A stretch of 64,000 bases of DNA. Origin: Limanda limanda (lineage: Eukaryota; Chordata; Actinopteri; Pleuronectiformes; Pleuronectidae). This document shows, in pieces, positions 22,611 to 34,753 of this stretch; the stretch's first letter is position 1, and every line of letters starts with the position of its first letter. Below the pieces are notes generated by a model. It worked only from the letters and a program-made list of their open reading frames with translations, made no database searches and was not told the origin of the DNA. Both the position numbers and the translations under genes were made by a program. The stretch covers positions 219,501-283,500 of the forward strand of contig NC_083649.1 of the NCBI RefSeq assembly GCF_963576545.1, written 5' to 3'.

Positions 22611-23825
22611 ATGGAGACAAGAAGTGGAGGTCCGGCACCTCCTGGGGCTGCCCCTGCAGGAGACCCGGGAGCAAGGCCGAAATCTACAGCGTCGTCCAGT
22701 ACGCACACTCCAATGGCCGTAGACCGGACTGATCGGCTGGAGCATATTATGAAGACGGTGGTGGACTGTCAGCGGAGGCAACAGGACCAGTTGGACGTAG
22801 AGGCACAACGGCATAGCCAGAGGTGGAAAACCATGGAGCAGCAATTTCACCAACTACAGAGGCTGGTGAGAGGTGAGACGGCGCGACAGTCATTCATAGA
22901 GCAGCAGCAAGACAACCCGCCCATCTCCCGCCCCTCTTCGACGCAAGGGCTACTTCCCCCTGTACCAGCTCCACAGCCACGTCCAGGTCTAGTACCAGCG
23001 TCAGGACTACAGAGCTCCCTGAACTCCTCTGCTATCAGCCTAGCCACGTCTCCACACTTCCATCCGGGGTGGTCGAACCCCAAAATGTCCCCATATGAAG
23101 AGGACGAAGACATTGAACATTATTTAAAGACATTTGAAAGGCTCGCGGCAGCCAGTCAGTGGCCCTTAGATACATGGGCATTGTGTTTAGTGCTCTTGTT
23201 AAAAGGGAAAGCCAGAGCTGCTTTCGTAGCAATGAACATTGAGGACAGTCATGACTATGTCAAATGAAGCAAGCCATTCTCAGGAAATTTGAGATCAATG
23301 CAGAGACCTATCGCCAGCTTTTCCGCTCCAAGACCATCCAGGAGGGAGAGACGGCGAAGGAGCTCCACGATCGACTCAAAGACCTCCTGGGGAAGTGGCT
23401 GGACCCTGAGACGAAGTCCAAGGAGCAGATCTGTGACCAGGTCATTCTGGAGCAGTTCCTGGGGATGCTTAACCAGGAGCTACAGATATGGGTGAGAGAA
23501 CGCACCCCACACTCCTCGGCTGAAGCGGCGGAACTGGTGGAGACCTTCGTAGCCGCCAGACAGTCCAGACGGTGCTACCAGCTGAGCCCACACGACTCCT
23601 GGAGAAGACCTCAGCAGACAGCCCAGCATGAGCCGCTGAAGACACCGGTCGGTAAGTCTGGGGGTGGTAGTGGTCGTGTGTTCAGTCCCTCTAACAGCCC
23701 CTATAGGCCCAGCCCCAGTGGAAAGCCCATTCCAGCTAGTACATCTCGGGTCCTGACCTGTCACCACTGTGGTCAGCAAGGCCACATTAGACCCCATTGC
23801 CCGGTGATGCAAGCCACTGACTCAA
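22611..23825 (+). pseudogene. gypsy Gag: coiled region, SCAN-like domain, zinc knuckle
   Basis: From ATG 22611 the first frame has a Gln/Arg-rich helical stretch and DEDIEHYLKTFERLAAASQW, then WALCLVLLLKGKARAAF. A one-base deletion near 23262 moves the frame. Next comes a SCAN-like module: ETYRQLFRSKTIQEGE, LLGKWLDPETKSKEQICDQ, VILEQFLGMLNQELQIWVRE. A CCHC zinc knuckle CHHCGQQGHIRPHC follows at about 23757-23798. Vertebrate SCAN domains are thought to descend from Gag of Gmr1-like elements, which fits. Gag would form the particle and bind RNA. Confidence 0.88.
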
Positions 23826-24483
23826 GACTGTGTTATCTCTCTGGCCCTAGTAAACACATAGCATTCACTCCGGCTGATGTAACTGTCCCCGTTATGATAG
23901 GAGGCAAGACGCTACAGGCTTTGGTTGACTCCGGTAGTAGTCAATCTTTTGTCCTTAAATCCTGTATGAAGCCTAATTATCAGCCAGTGGGTAGCGTTAG
24001 AGTCCGCTGCATCCATGGTGATGAGACTGTGCATCAGACTTGCGAGGTTCCCATTGTAATCAGCGGTCAAAAGTATTTGCTTACCGTAGGGCTCTTGGAT
24101 AAGTGTCCCTATCCTGTGATTCTAGGCCAGGATGTGCCAGTCTTAACAGAGTTGTTGCAGGATGTTAACACAGCTTCTAGTTATGTTTTAACTAGGGCAC
24201 AGGCCAGTAAGGAAACAGAACCAGATTATTTATCAGAGTTACCGTATAGTGGCCATGGGGGCAAACCTAAAAAATCCAAGGCAGAGAAGCGTAGAGCTAA
24301 AGTGGCAGGTACAGCGGTGCCAGAGAGTCTTTCCCTACCACCACTGGAGGGCAGTGAAGTCCTTGTGCCAGATTTTGGCAAATTACAGCAGGAAGACCCG
24401 ACCCTTAGCTCTAGCTTTGCCTCTGCGAAAACCCCAGATGAGGCTAGGGAAGACATCAAGGAGGGAGGTGTTTGTTTTGTCAT
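23826..24483 (+). pseudogene. gypsy protease and linker
   Basis: In the same frame as the zinc knuckle: KTLQALVDSGSSQSFVLK carries the aspartic protease Asp-Ser-Gly triad, and YPVILGQDVPVL is the downstream flap/ILG region. A Lys-rich linker follows. The frame runs into the LTR-like insert at 24484, so the polyprotein is cut before integrase. Confidence 0.88.
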
Positions 24484-25014
24484 TGTCAGGGCTGGCAGAA
24501 GTGGCAGGCGTGGACCCAAATGCACGACACAGAAGCAGACTAGGATTAAGCAAAGTTCTTGGTTTATTACGAAGCAGAGGTCAGGATCCAGGCAGACAGT
24601 CCGAAGCAAACAGAACCAGTAGGGAGTAGGCGACAGGGGAATCCAGGAAACAGAGCCGAGGTCAGGAGCCAGGTAGTCAGTCAACAGCAAACAATGTCCG
24701 ACAGGGAGTAGGCGAGAGAAGGGTCCAGAGAACAGGCAGGTAGATCACAAGGAGGTCAGGCAGGCGATAAGTCAGGAAGGTAACGCTGGAAGGTAAGGTA
24801 CTAAACACTAACGATCTGGCAGAGGACAAAGGAAACTGGCAGGCAGATATACTGGAGGTAACTAATGAGTGGATTGGAGACAGGTGCGTATGTGGGTGGA
24901 GCCGGTGTGGAAGTGCAGAGCAGGAGGGGAGTGGCTGAACTCTGAAACGACACAGGGATTAGTATTTGGAAATATGACAAGTGAAAACATTAATAGGAAG
25001 GTGAATTCGTGACA
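24484..25014 (-). mobile_element. LTR-like solo insert, copy 2, in gypsy pol
   Basis: 531 bp, TGTCAGGGCTGG to GAATTCGTGACA, between exact GTCAT duplications (24479-24483 and 25015-25019). It is about the same length as copy 3 at 56162-56691 and clearly related along its whole length. In minus orientation an AATAAACC signal lies about 90 bp before the end, as in an LTR. It separates gypsy protease from integrase. Confidence 0.85.
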
Positions 25015-26310
25015 GTCATGCATAATGGGAAACTGTACAGGGAGAGTGCAGACAAGGAAGAGTTAGTGGTTCCAGATGCTCTGAGAGGCAGAGTACTACA
25101 TCTGGGGCATAGCATTCCGTGGGCAGGACACTTAGGCAAAGAAAAGTCTGAGAAAAGAATTGTGAACAGGTTTTACTGGCCTGGTTTTCAGAAGGACATA
25201 GCGGAATACTGCAAGTCATGTCTGCAGTGCCAATTGTCTGCTCGCTCGCATAGAGGCTTGAAAGCTCCTCTCATCAGTCTCCCCATTATAGATGTGCCTT
25301 TCAGTCGCATAGCCATGGATGTAGTTGGTCCCCTAGAAAGGAGTAGGACGGGTCACCGGTATATTCTGGTTATATGTGATTATGCAACACGTTACCCTGA
25401 AGCTTTCCCCCTCAGAAATACAAAAGCTAGGCAAGTAGCCAACTGCTTAATTCAATTATTCTCCCGGGTGGGGATCCCCAAAGAGGTATTGACAGACCAG
25501 GGCACCAACTTCACCAGTAAGTCTTTAAAGCAGGTGTACTCCATGTTAGGGATCCGGGGAATCAAAACCACACCCTATCACCCGCAGACTGACGGCTTGG
25601 TTGAGAGGTTCAATCAAACCCTGAAGTCCATGCTGAGGAAATTCGTGTCTGACTCGGGAGCTGACTGGGATCAGTGGCTCCCCTATCTGCTTTTCTCCTA
25701 CAGAGAGGTACCGCAAGCATCCACCGGGTTCTCCCCCTTCGAGCTTTTGTACGGCCGGGAGGTGAGAGGCCCGCTTGACATTCTCCGTGAGAGCTGGGAG
25801 GGGGACGCTCCTCACCAGCCGGTAAACATCGTGAGCTATGTACTAAAGATGCGGGAGAAGCTGGAACAGCTGAGTTCCATGGCACATCACCACCTGGCCA
25901 AGGCTCAGACAAGACAAAAGACATGGTATGACCAGACTGCACGCAGTCGCTTTTTCAATCCTGGAGAGAAAGTCCTGCTGCTGCTACCCTCATCTCAAAG
26001 CAGTCTGTTGGCTAAGTGGCAAGGGCCATATGAAGTGCTTCGCAAGGTCAGTGAGGTAACCTATGAAATTTCCATGCCGGACAGACGTCGCTCAAGGCAC
26101 CTCTACCACGTCAACCTACTGAAGAAATGGACCGACCGTCCGGCGGCCGTCCAAAACCAGCTGTGGGCGCGGACCGTGGAACAGGAGGAAGACCCAGTGG
26201 AGCTGTATTTTCCTACAGCTGGTGGTGAGTCTCCCTACCCCTCCGTCACCCACCTGACACCTGAACAGCAGGAGGACCTGCTGAGTATCATCCCCAGAGG
26301 CCTGTTCTGA
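25015..26310 (+). pseudogene. gypsy integrase
   Basis: An open frame of about 430 residues. It has a HHCC-type zinc region (WAGHLGKEKSEKR, then CKSCLQC), the catalytic core with RIAMDVVGPLERSRTGHRY (Asp 1), EVLTDQGTNFTSKSLKQ (Asp 2) and TDGLVERFNQTLKSML (Glu), and a GPY/F module (AKWQGPYEVLRKVSEVTYEI). No chromodomain is evident. It ends at a stop at 26308-26310. It would insert the cDNA. The domain is intact, but it is cut off from Gag by the LTR-like insert. Confidence 0.9.
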
Positions 26311-27633
26311 GACCAGCCAGGGCGGACCGAGGTTATCATGACATCCAGCTCACGTCTCCAGGTCCCATCCGGCAGACCGCTACCAGGGTTCCAGCGCGGC
26401 TGATATCTACGCTGAAGCAAGAGGTACAGGACATGCTGGAGATGGGGGTGATTGAGCCTTCGCACAGTGAGTGGTGCAGTCCAGTGGTCCTAGTTCCAAA
26501 AAAGGATGGCAGCCTCCGCTTCTGTATTGACTTTCAAAGCTGAACAGCATCTCGACATTTGACCCCTATCCCATGCCCCGGGTGGATGAGATGGTGGAGC
26601 GCTTGGGGAGGGCAAAGTTCCTCAGCACTTTGGACCTGTGTAAGGGGTACTGGCAGGTACCACTCTCCCCCCGAGCACAAGAGCTGACCGCCTTCCGTGC
26701 TCCATCAGGTCTATACGAGTTCCGGGTCATGCCCTTTGGCCTTCATGGCGCCGCAGCAAGCTTCCAGCGTCTCATGGATGAGGTGCTGAGGGGCGCTGAG
26801 GACTACACCGCGGCCTATATTGATGACGTTATTATACATAGTGCATCCTGGGCGGAGCATCTTCATCACCTTCGCGATGTCTTCCGGCGGATCCATCGAG
26901 CAGGGCTGGTGGTGAACGCCAGCAAGTGCCAGCTTGCCAGGTCTGAGGTCTGTTACCTAGGCTACAGCCTGGGCAGCGGCACTATCCGACCTCAAATCGG
27001 CAAGGTGGACGCCATCCGCGATTCTCAGCCGCCCTCTACTAAAAAGGGGGTGAGGTCATTCCTGGGATTAGTCGGCTGGTACCGACGTTTCCTCCCTAAC
27101 TTCTCCAGCCGGGCTGCACCGTTGACAGACCTAACTCGCAGTACCAGTCCCAACAAGGTGGTTTTGACAGCTGAGTGTGAAGCAGCTTTTCAGGACATAA
27201 AGAAAGCATGTGTCTGGATCCTGTGCTCCAGAGCCCGGACTTTTCCTTGCCCTTTACAGTGCAGACAGACGCCTCAGGCCTTGGCCTGGGGGCAGTGTTG
27301 TTGCAGGGGGAGGGGGAGGACAAAAGACCAGTACAGTACGTGAGCCGTAAACTGTTCCCTCGCGAGACTCGCTACTCCACTGTTGAGAAAGAGGCTTTGG
27401 CTATTAAGTGGGCCATTGACACTCTTAAGTACTATCTGAGGGGCAAAGACTTTGTCATTGAGACGGACCACAGGGCCCTACAGTGGCTCCATCGCATGAG
27501 GGATTTTAATTCAAGGATTACCCGTTGGCACCTGTCTTTGCAGCCCTACAAGTTTACTGTGAAGTACAAGGCTGGCAAAGACAATGTTATTGCGGACTTC
27601 CTTTCGCGCCATGACATGGACGCTCTCTCTTAA
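26311..27633 (+). pseudogene. gypsy reverse transcriptase and RNase H
   Basis: It begins with EMGVIEPSHSEWCSPVVLVP and KKDGSLRFCIDF. After a one-base loss near 26540 it continues as LSTLDLCKGYWQVPLSP, FRVMPFGLHGAAASFQRLMD and AAYIDDVIIHS (YIDD active site). Another frame change near 27200 leads to RNase H: PFTVQTDASGLGLGAVLL, STVEKEALAIKWAIDTL and VIETDHRALQWL, ending at SRHDMDALS before the polypurine tract. Its position downstream of integrase is the key oddity. Confidence 0.9.
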
Positions 27634-27644
27634 GGAGGGGGGTG
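27632..27644 (+). promoter_or_regulatory. gypsy polypurine tract
   Basis: AAGGAGGGGGGTG lies immediately before the 3' LTR, at the standard place for plus-strand priming. Confidence 0.85.
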
Positions 27645-28346
27645 TGTGACGGAGCGCACGACGCCCGTCGCGGCAGTAGTACACTGCCCGTTTAAACGTA
27701 TAATTATGACTAATGTTAAGTGTATGCGTTGCATGTTACCGTGGTTCAGTGTCGCGTCGGTGTTTGGGGAAGGCGAGCAGTCCGGAAATACGGAAGTAAA
27801 TAGACACTCCACTTCCGGTGTAACGATGGAGTGAACCCGCATTTGGTTTAAGTTTGTTTAGGCTGTTATATGAATAGTGTGCTATGCCTTCAAGTAATAA
27901 GGGTGTTAAATATGTTACCGTGCATTGTTCCAGGCATGGAATTTAGTTTATTAGCTGTTAAAGCTTCTTGGTTTTTACGGACCTGGAACACCCCTGTGGA
28001 GAATGTTATATTGGTTTGTGCCAGGGGTGGGGGCGGGGTTAGATACCATTTAAGCCGGACCTTCACTAGGTGAAGGGACCTGCGACTGAGAGGACGTGAG
28101 TCTGCCAGCTCCCAAGTGTACTGATATTGATATGGTAAACATTAGTTTGGGCCATTGTGCTTATTTGTTTTCTTATTTTCAAGTGTTTGGTTTTTTTCGA
28201 TCTTTTGTTTTATTTTATATTATATGTACTGCCTTGTAAGCTTTATTTTGGGAATAATAAATACCCTCTTACACCGGCATCTCTAAGTACTCCTGAGAGT
28301 GATTTACACCTAGCTCAGCCGCTCATCGTCATACCTACCTTTAACA
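27645..28346 (+). repeat. gypsy 3' LTR
   Basis: 702 bp, TGTGACGGAGCGCACG to CCTTTAACA, followed by the CTCTG target duplication. It contains a GGGAATAATAAATACCC polyadenylation-type signal around 28251-28265, shared with the 5' LTR. Confidence 0.93.
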
Positions 28347-28987
28347 CTCTGTCCTTAACCCTCAACAAGAGTCAGGAAAAACTACTAAAAACCTTTTTAA
28401 CAGGAAAAACTACGTAGAAACCTCAGAGAGACACATGTGAGGATCCGTCTCCCAGGACGGACAGAAGTGCAATAGATATCAAGTGTAAGAAAACATCATC
28501 AGGATTAAAGTTTTTAGCAGCATCGATGAGGGTAAACATTTGTCAATACTATGTGTCAAGCAGTCCCTCTGCAATCACAGTCTCTGGTCAGCAGCAAGAT
28601 CACGTTCCAGCATCAGGACCAGATCCACTATAGTCCACAGTTATTGTCCACCGGCGCCAGTTAGAATCCATTATCAGCCGCCACCTCGGTCGTGGTCCCT
28701 CATCATCCGATGCCAGCGCGACAAAGGATCCTCCATTACCACTACGATCAGCTGGCACGATACAGAATCCACCAAACTGGATCCACAATCATAATCCATG
28801 GTGCGGCCACAGCTGTGGCCCTGCATCCGCGGGCGCTAAGGCACAGAAACTCCGGGAAAGGGGTCAAGTTAGTAACATGTACTGATGAGATAAGAATTAC
28901 CTTGATGTGTTGGGGATGGAGAAAAGGAAGGAGAAGCAGGAAAGAGAAGCTCCGTGTGTCTTGTGTCATAAATTCCACTAATTAGCT
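28347..28987 (-). other. L2 3' UTR, part distal to gypsy
   Basis: Non-coding L2 sequence. On the plus strand it has the AGTCAGGAAAAAC and CTCCCAGGACGGACAGAAG blocks that accompany this fish LINE family. Separated from the ATTG tail by the gypsy insertion. Confidence 0.75.
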
Positions 28988-30907
28988 CTAACTATAAGCT
29001 TTATCAAAAAGGAAGGTTTTGAGTCTACTCTTAAACGAACAGAGCGTGTCTGATTCCCTAACTGAAAGTGAGAGATTATTCCACAGCAGTGGGGCTTGAT
29101 GGCTAAAAGCTCTGGCTCCTACTCTACTTTTAGAGACTTTAGGGACGACAAGTAAACCTGAGTTCTGGGATCGGAGTCCTCTAGTAGGTTGATATGGAAC
29201 TAACATCTCTTTAAGGTAAAGAGGTGCCATATCATTAAGGGCCTTGAAGGTGAGGAGGAGAATTTTAAATTCTATTCTTGATTTAACAGGAAGCCAGTGT
29301 AGCGATGCTAATACTGGAGAAATGTGCTCTCTTTTCTTAGTTCTCGTCAGGACACATGCTGCGGCATTTTGGACCAGCTGCAGAGTCTTTAACGACTTAC
29401 TGCTGGAGCCTGATAATAGTGAATTACAATAGTCCAGTCTCGATGTAACAAAGGCGTGGACTAGTTTTTCTGCATCTTTTTGCGAAAGGACATGTCTGAT
29501 TTTTGAGATATTACGCAAGTGGAAAAACGCGGTCCTAGAAATTACTTTTAAGTGACTATTAAAGGACAAATCAGGATCAAAGATCACTCCCAAGTTCCTG
29601 ACTGTTTCATTGGAAGCAAGGGCAATGTCATCTAGCGCAGCTATATCATTAGATAATGTATCTCTAAGGTGTTTAGGGCCGAGTATTATAACCTCAGTTT
29701 TATCTGAGTTTAATAAGAGAAAATTGCGGGTCATCCAGGTTTTTATGTCCTTGAGACATGCTCGAAGTTTAGTTAATTGATTACTTTAATCAGGTTTTAT
29801 TGACAAATATAACTGGGTGTCATCCGCATAACAGTGAAAATTTACAGAGTGTGTCCTGATAATGTTTCCTAGTGGAAGCATATATAATGAGAATAAAATT
29901 GGGCCGAGCACAGAGCCCTGTGGGACACCATGGTTAACTTTGGTGCCCACCGATGACTCATCATTGATTTGTACGAATTGGGAGCGATCAGAAAAATAAG
30001 ATTTAAACCAGTTTAGGGCCGTTCCTTTAATGTTAATTAACTGTTCTAGTCTCTGTAATAAAATTTGATGGTCAATTGTGTCGAATGCTGCACTGAGATC
30101 TAACAGAACGAGGACAGACACAAGTCCCTGATCTGAAGCTATTAGAAGGTCATTAGTGACTTTTGCCAGGGCTGTCTCTGTGCTGTGATTGGTTCTAAAC
30201 CCAGACTGAAAGTCTTCATATATATTATTTTCCTGGAGAAACTCACACAGCTGATTGGCTACAACTTTTTCTAAGATTTTAGACAGGAAGGGGAGATTAG
30301 ATATTGGCCTGTAATTGGCTAAAACCTCTGGGTCTAGGGTGGGTTTTTTGAGTAGGGGTTTGATTACAGCTATTTTAAAAGACTGTGGTACATAACCTGA
30401 TGATAATGACAGATTGATTGTGTTAAGTAACGAATTATCTATTAGGGGCAGAATTTCTTTAAGTAATTTAGTTGGAATCGGATCTAAGATACAGGTTGTT
30501 GGTTTAGAACCTGAGATTATTTTGATAAACTGATCACGGGATCGTTTCTGAGATCTCTGTTGTTTGGGGGGGGGGGGGGGTATAGTGCCAATTGAGGGCA
30601 GGAGATGGTTGATTTTATTTCTAATAGTTAGAATTTTATCATTAAAAAAGGTCATAAAGATATTGCTATTTAGGGATGGAGGAATACTGGGTTCGGTGGA
30701 GGTGTGACTCTCTGTCAGCCTGGCTACAGTGCTGAAGAGAAACCTGGGGTTGTTTTTATTCTCTTCTATTAGTTTTGAGTAATAGGCAGCTCTTGCTTTG
30801 TGGAGAGCCTTTTTATATTCTGTAACACTACTCTTCCAGTCTAGGAGATTTTCAACACTGTTGCTGGAGCGCCACTTCCTTTCTAATTTTCTTGATATTT
30901 GTTTCAA
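28988..30907 (-). pseudogene. L2 reverse transcriptase, one frame break
   Basis: The minus-strand frame from 30907 has [44 protein letters not shown] (catalytic Asp), [16 protein letters not shown] and [10 protein letters not shown] (YADD). A break near 29785 separates it from the terminal part (29734-28988), which has LNSDKTEVIILG, SRLDYCNSLL and LHWLPVKSRIEFKIL. These are the standard motifs of vertebrate/fish L2-CR1 proteins. Confidence 0.9.
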
Positions 30908-31960
30908 CTCATGTGTCTTGGAATTATACCACGGAGCTAATTTACTATGTTTTACACATTTCCTTTTTAGAGGCGCTATTGAGTCTAATGTTAATCGTAA
31001 TGAGTCTGCAGAGCTATCTACGAGGTGGTCAATCTCAATAGAGCTCGGGTTTTTAAAGAATTTGTTGTTTATGTCGACGGATAATACGGGTTTAAATGTA
31101 ATCGGAATTATTTCCTTAAATTTAGCTACAGCACTATCAGGTAGACATCTAGAAAATTAGTTTTTTATTAGGGGCATATATTCAGATAGTGAAAAATCGA
31201 AGGTTATTAAATTATGATCTGATAGTACTGGATTGCGCGGAAGTACTGTTAAATGTTCAATTTTGACACCGTATGATAACACAAGGTCAAGTGTGTGGTT
31301 ACAACAATGAGTAGGTTGATGTACACACTGACTGAAACCAATTGAGTCTAGTATTGAAGTTAATGCTACGCTCAGGCTATCTTTATTATTGTCAACATGA
31401 ATATTAAAGTCACCAACAATAATAATTGTATCTGTCTTTAGGACTAGGTTTGATAAAAACTCAGGGAATTCTGTTAGAAATTCAGTATAAGCCCCAGGAG
31501 CACGATAAACTACAGCAAATACGATTGGCTGTTGGTGTTTCCTGGATTGACGTGGAAGACTAAGAACAAGACATTCAAATGAGTTGTAGCTAAGTTTAGG
31601 TTTAGGATTAATTGATAGACTGGAGTTAAAAATAGCAGCAACTCCACCTCCTCGCCCGAGTTCCCTGGGGACGTGTGAATTTATATGACTGGGGGGAGTA
31701 GATTCATTTAAACTGACATATTCATCATCATATATTCATATTGTCCCCAGTAAGGGACAATAAATCTATATTGTAGTCTGAGACTAGTTCATTAAATAAA
31801 ATAGCCTTTGAGGACAGTGATCTAATGTTTAAAAGACCACATTTGAAAGTCTTAGTTTCCTGTGTTGTTCCAGAGGTTGTGTTAATTTGTATAAGATTAT
31901 TTTGAGTTCTCGCTCTGTTATTGTTTAATTTAAATAATTGAATCGGACAGTAGACAGAGA
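30908..31960 (-). pseudogene. L2 endonuclease region, decayed
   Basis: Reading minus: [12 protein letters not shown] near the N-terminus, a gap where the usual LTETWL motif should be (around 31720-31740), then RELGRGGGVAAIF, PIVFAVVYRAPGAY, IIIVGDFNIHVD (conserved catalytic region) and LDLVLSYG, LSDHNLITFDF. This is the apurinic-endonuclease-like domain that nicks target DNA. The missing motif and frame changes suggest it is inactive. Confidence 0.75.
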
Positions 31961-32053
31961 CAGTCTCTATGCGGTTGGGTGACTGATCCAGAGGGAGCGC
32001 AGAGAAGTGTTTAGCACTGCAGCTCTGCTTCCTGGTCCCAACTCTGGGTTGTC

Positions 32054-32778
32054 AATAAGGCTCCTCGCTCATCAGTTACTGCCTATGCAATTGAGGAAAT
32101 TGCCCAAATGAGATGTGTGGTACCTTCAGTGACTAGGTGGAGCTCAGAGTATCATGCAATCGAGAAGTTAATGAGTCTCACTGAGAGTCAGCCCAATGGA
32201 ATCTGTGACCATTTGAAAGTGGCCAAACTGCATCCTCAAGAGACAATGTTTCTAAAAGAGTACACAGCATTCTGAAACCTCTTGCCTACTCAATTAACCT
32301 GCTACAGGGAGAAAATAACTGCTACTTTGGATACATAGTTCCCACCATTCTAAGCCTAAAAGCCAAGTTAGAGAAAAGTTGACACAAGTGCAGTTCTCAG
32401 CCCACATCCTCTCAGCTGTTAAAAAAGCCATTGATACTCGGTTTGGGCAGGTTTTTGCCTCCCATGAGGCAAGGATGGTGGCTTCCACCATCCCAAAGTT
32501 TATACTGTGGTGGCTTGCTGATGAAGAGAGGGAAGCCATGAAAAGAGCAATGGTCCAAGAGACTCGTCTTCTTCACACAGAGCCTTCTGAGGATGCGGGC
32601 ATCACTGGAAATGCTGCAATTGGAGGTGATCCAGAAGATGAAGACAACTTATTTTCTTTTGAGACAGCACAGATGACAAGTTCATCAGCAGAGGAAGAAG
32701 TGCAGAGGTACCTCAAAGATCCAGACAAGTCATTGGCTTCATTGAAGATGCATCCAATGATCAGAGGCCTCTTCTTAA
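32054..32778 (+). pseudogene. hAT-1 transposase, continued after L2
   Basis: Reads NKAPRSSVTAYAIEEIAQ, VTRWSSEYHAIEKLMSL (the conserved RW motif) and LHPQETMFLKEYTAF, then a stop and frame changes near 32270-32380. Next come AHILSAVKKAIDTRFGQVFA, MVASTIPKFILWWL and an acidic stretch ending SLASLKMHPMI. The frame is then cut by a MITE inserted at a TTAA site. Confidence 0.85.
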
Positions 32779-33246
32779 AGGGGACATATTATGCCCATTT
32801 GACCACAGTTGATATGGTTCCTTGGGGTCTTAATGAAATATCTGTAACATTTTTTGGTCAAAATACCACAAGGATCATTTAAAACAGCAGCCTTTTTACC
32901 CTGTCTAAAACAGCCCTCGTCAGATTGTCCTGTTTTGAGTGCTCCACCCCCCCCTCTCACTGTCCCGCACCCCCCTGTCACAGCCCCGCCCCCCCTGTCA
33001 CACCATACACACTCCACCAGATCTCCGCCTCCGGGGGGGGGGGCTATGCCATGCAGACAGACTGTGAGGTCACAATCTGGTGTTTTCCCATTCGACTCAC
33101 CCTAGCTTATAGTTTCTGACATAGAGGAACCACAACAAATCGCGGGAGTTCTTTTTTTCAAGAGTTTTTGAGACGGTAGACATGCCAGATACCCAAATTA
33201 ACATGTAGAAGCACTACAAAAGTGGAATTTTCATAATATGTCCCCT
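32779..33246. mobile_element. piggyBac-type MITE in hAT-1 coding sequence
   Basis: Inverted ends AGGGGACATATTATG (32779) and CATAATATGTCCCCT (to 33246) sit between TTAA on both sides (32775-32778 and 33247-33250), the piggyBac target signature. 468 bp, with no transposase. The internal part is C-rich on the plus strand around 32945-33030. Confidence 0.85.
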
Positions 33247-33411
33247 TTAAAGTACAATACTACTCTGCCATCAAGTGCTCCTGTCGAGCGGCTTTTTAGC
33301 CAGGGAGGACTTATTTTCACTCCACACCGCAACAAAATGACAGATAAGCACTTTGAGCAGGCTCTCCTGCTGCGATACAACCGCACTTTACTGGGGTGTG
33401 TTGAGATGTAG
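33247..33411 (+). pseudogene. hAT-1 transposase C-terminus
   Basis: Continues [20 protein letters not shown] and [20 protein letters not shown] to a TAG stop at 33409-33411. This is the dimerisation region that closes the hAT-1 protein. Confidence 0.88.
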
Positions 33412-33859
33412 AGTAGGTGGCTCAAAACATATTGGTCTTTAGGTTCACAGGCATTCACAGGCAATGCATGTACATTGACAGCCTCATTATTTTTGTAAAA
33501 CCAATTGTTATCTTTTTTCATTTGACATTTGTATAATTATTATTTGTCAGCCTATGTTCTGTACAATTTGACATTTTGGATAGTTTTTTGCTGCCATTGT
33601 TGCTACATTATTAAGAAGTAATGTTTGTTTGTGAGTTTAACATTGTTTCATGTGGGCAAAGTGATCATGTGTCCAGTCACACTCACAGGTTTCAGTCCGG
33701 TCAGGGAGCAGAGTTGCACTGGCTCCAAATGACAGTTGTCCCATAGTATATCTAATCTAGGTTGAGTCGTGTTTCATAATGTCTAGTACCAATGAATCCA
33801 TTTGAGTCAATATCAGCTCTTAACACACAATGTGTTGTTTTCATAATCATCATCACTGG
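33412..33859 (+). other. hAT-1 3' non-coding region
   Basis: AT-rich sequence downstream of the transposase stop, without a recognised gene. A block TTTAACATTGTTTCATGTGG at about 33633 recurs at about 34047 and, within hAT-3, at about 12011, so a partial direct duplication is present here. Confidence 0.5.
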
Positions 33860-34719
33860 CTGATGAACATGCTTTTGGGGGAAGATGAAAATGTGAACCG
33901 CTAAGTACAGAACGAATGATCTTTATTGCTGCTCTTTTTGTTCAGTGATTCAACCAGATGCTGCTGACAGTGTTGCTGGTCTCTCCAGGTTCACTGCTTT
34001 CTGGATGAGGTCTAACATATGTAGTGTCTCTAATGTTTGTTATTGAGTTTAACATTGTTTCATGTGGGCAGAATGATATTTGATGGCATAGTTTAAACTT
34101 AATTATATTTTTTGCCATAATCACATTTAGTTTGAGATTCTGTTTTGTTTTGATGGATTTAATAATCATGAAATATGATTATTAAAATAATAAAAAAAGA
34201 TTTATTGAAAATAATTAAAAATGATAAGGCTATCACTTAAGAATAGTAAAATAATTAATAGGAAATTATAAGGTTATCCATTAAGAATAGTTAAATAATT
34301 AATGAAAAGAATAAAATTATCAATTAAGAATGATACAATCTGTAATTATTACTTATCGTAGCGGGGCACCACCCTGGTTACAGGGACCAAAGAGTCAATC
34401 TATAAATATCAGTCTCATCTGATAAATGTTAAATTAATAATCTCAATAGTTAATATTAATGATTATATAATAAACAATAGAGGGTTTTAAGTTCGAGCAC
34501 AGGCTATCATAATCCAGCTGTATTCACATACATATGCACAAATAATCACAGAATACTGATACTTTAATTACAAAAACATTTATTAAAAAGGGGAAATAAA
34601 GTTAATGTTATTTAATGATTCATCATTTTAACAAACTCCAATATTTCAAAGATAACAGCAGCAGCACTTATCACAACTCAGACCATACATGTGAAATCTA
34701 TGGTCTATGTATGTCTGTC

Positions 34720-34753
34720 TGTGTGTGTGTGTGTGTGTCTGTCTGTCTGTGTC

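Larger units (their letters stand above)
21815..28346 (+). mobile_element. Gmr1-like Ty3/gypsy element (integrase before RT)
   Basis: Two LTRs (21815-22557 and 27645-28346), exact 5-bp duplication CTCTG (21810-21814 and 28347-28351), tRNA-Leu-type primer site and a polypurine tract. Domain order is SCAN-like gag, zinc knuckle, protease, integrase, reverse transcriptase, RNase H. Integrase upstream of RT is the diagnostic gene order of Gmr1-like gypsies, first described from Atlantic cod. It inserted in the 3' UTR of the L2 and was itself hit by an LTR-like insert at 24484-25014. Several one-base frameshifts are present. Confidence 0.92.
21721..32053 (-). mobile_element. L2/CR1-group LINE, near full length, split by gypsy
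   Basis: In minus orientation the element has an endonuclease region (about 31200-31960), reverse transcriptase (28988-30907), a 3' UTR and an ATTG-repeat tail (TCAA repeats at 21721-21740). AATAA flanks both sides (21716-21720 and 32054-32058). The 3' UTR is interrupted at 21815-28346 by a gypsy element. When that is removed the sequence reads through as GACATCCTCTGTCCTTAACC. Confidence 0.85.

Noticed and set aside
25015..27633. Integrase-before-RT order caused by a local rearrangement or two different elements
   Set aside because: One pair of LTRs, one target duplication, primer site and polypurine tract enclose the whole, and this order is known for Gmr1-like gypsies.
28540..28985. Short open frames of 60-100 residues on both strands
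   Set aside because: They lie in the L2 3' UTR and show no domain or conservation.
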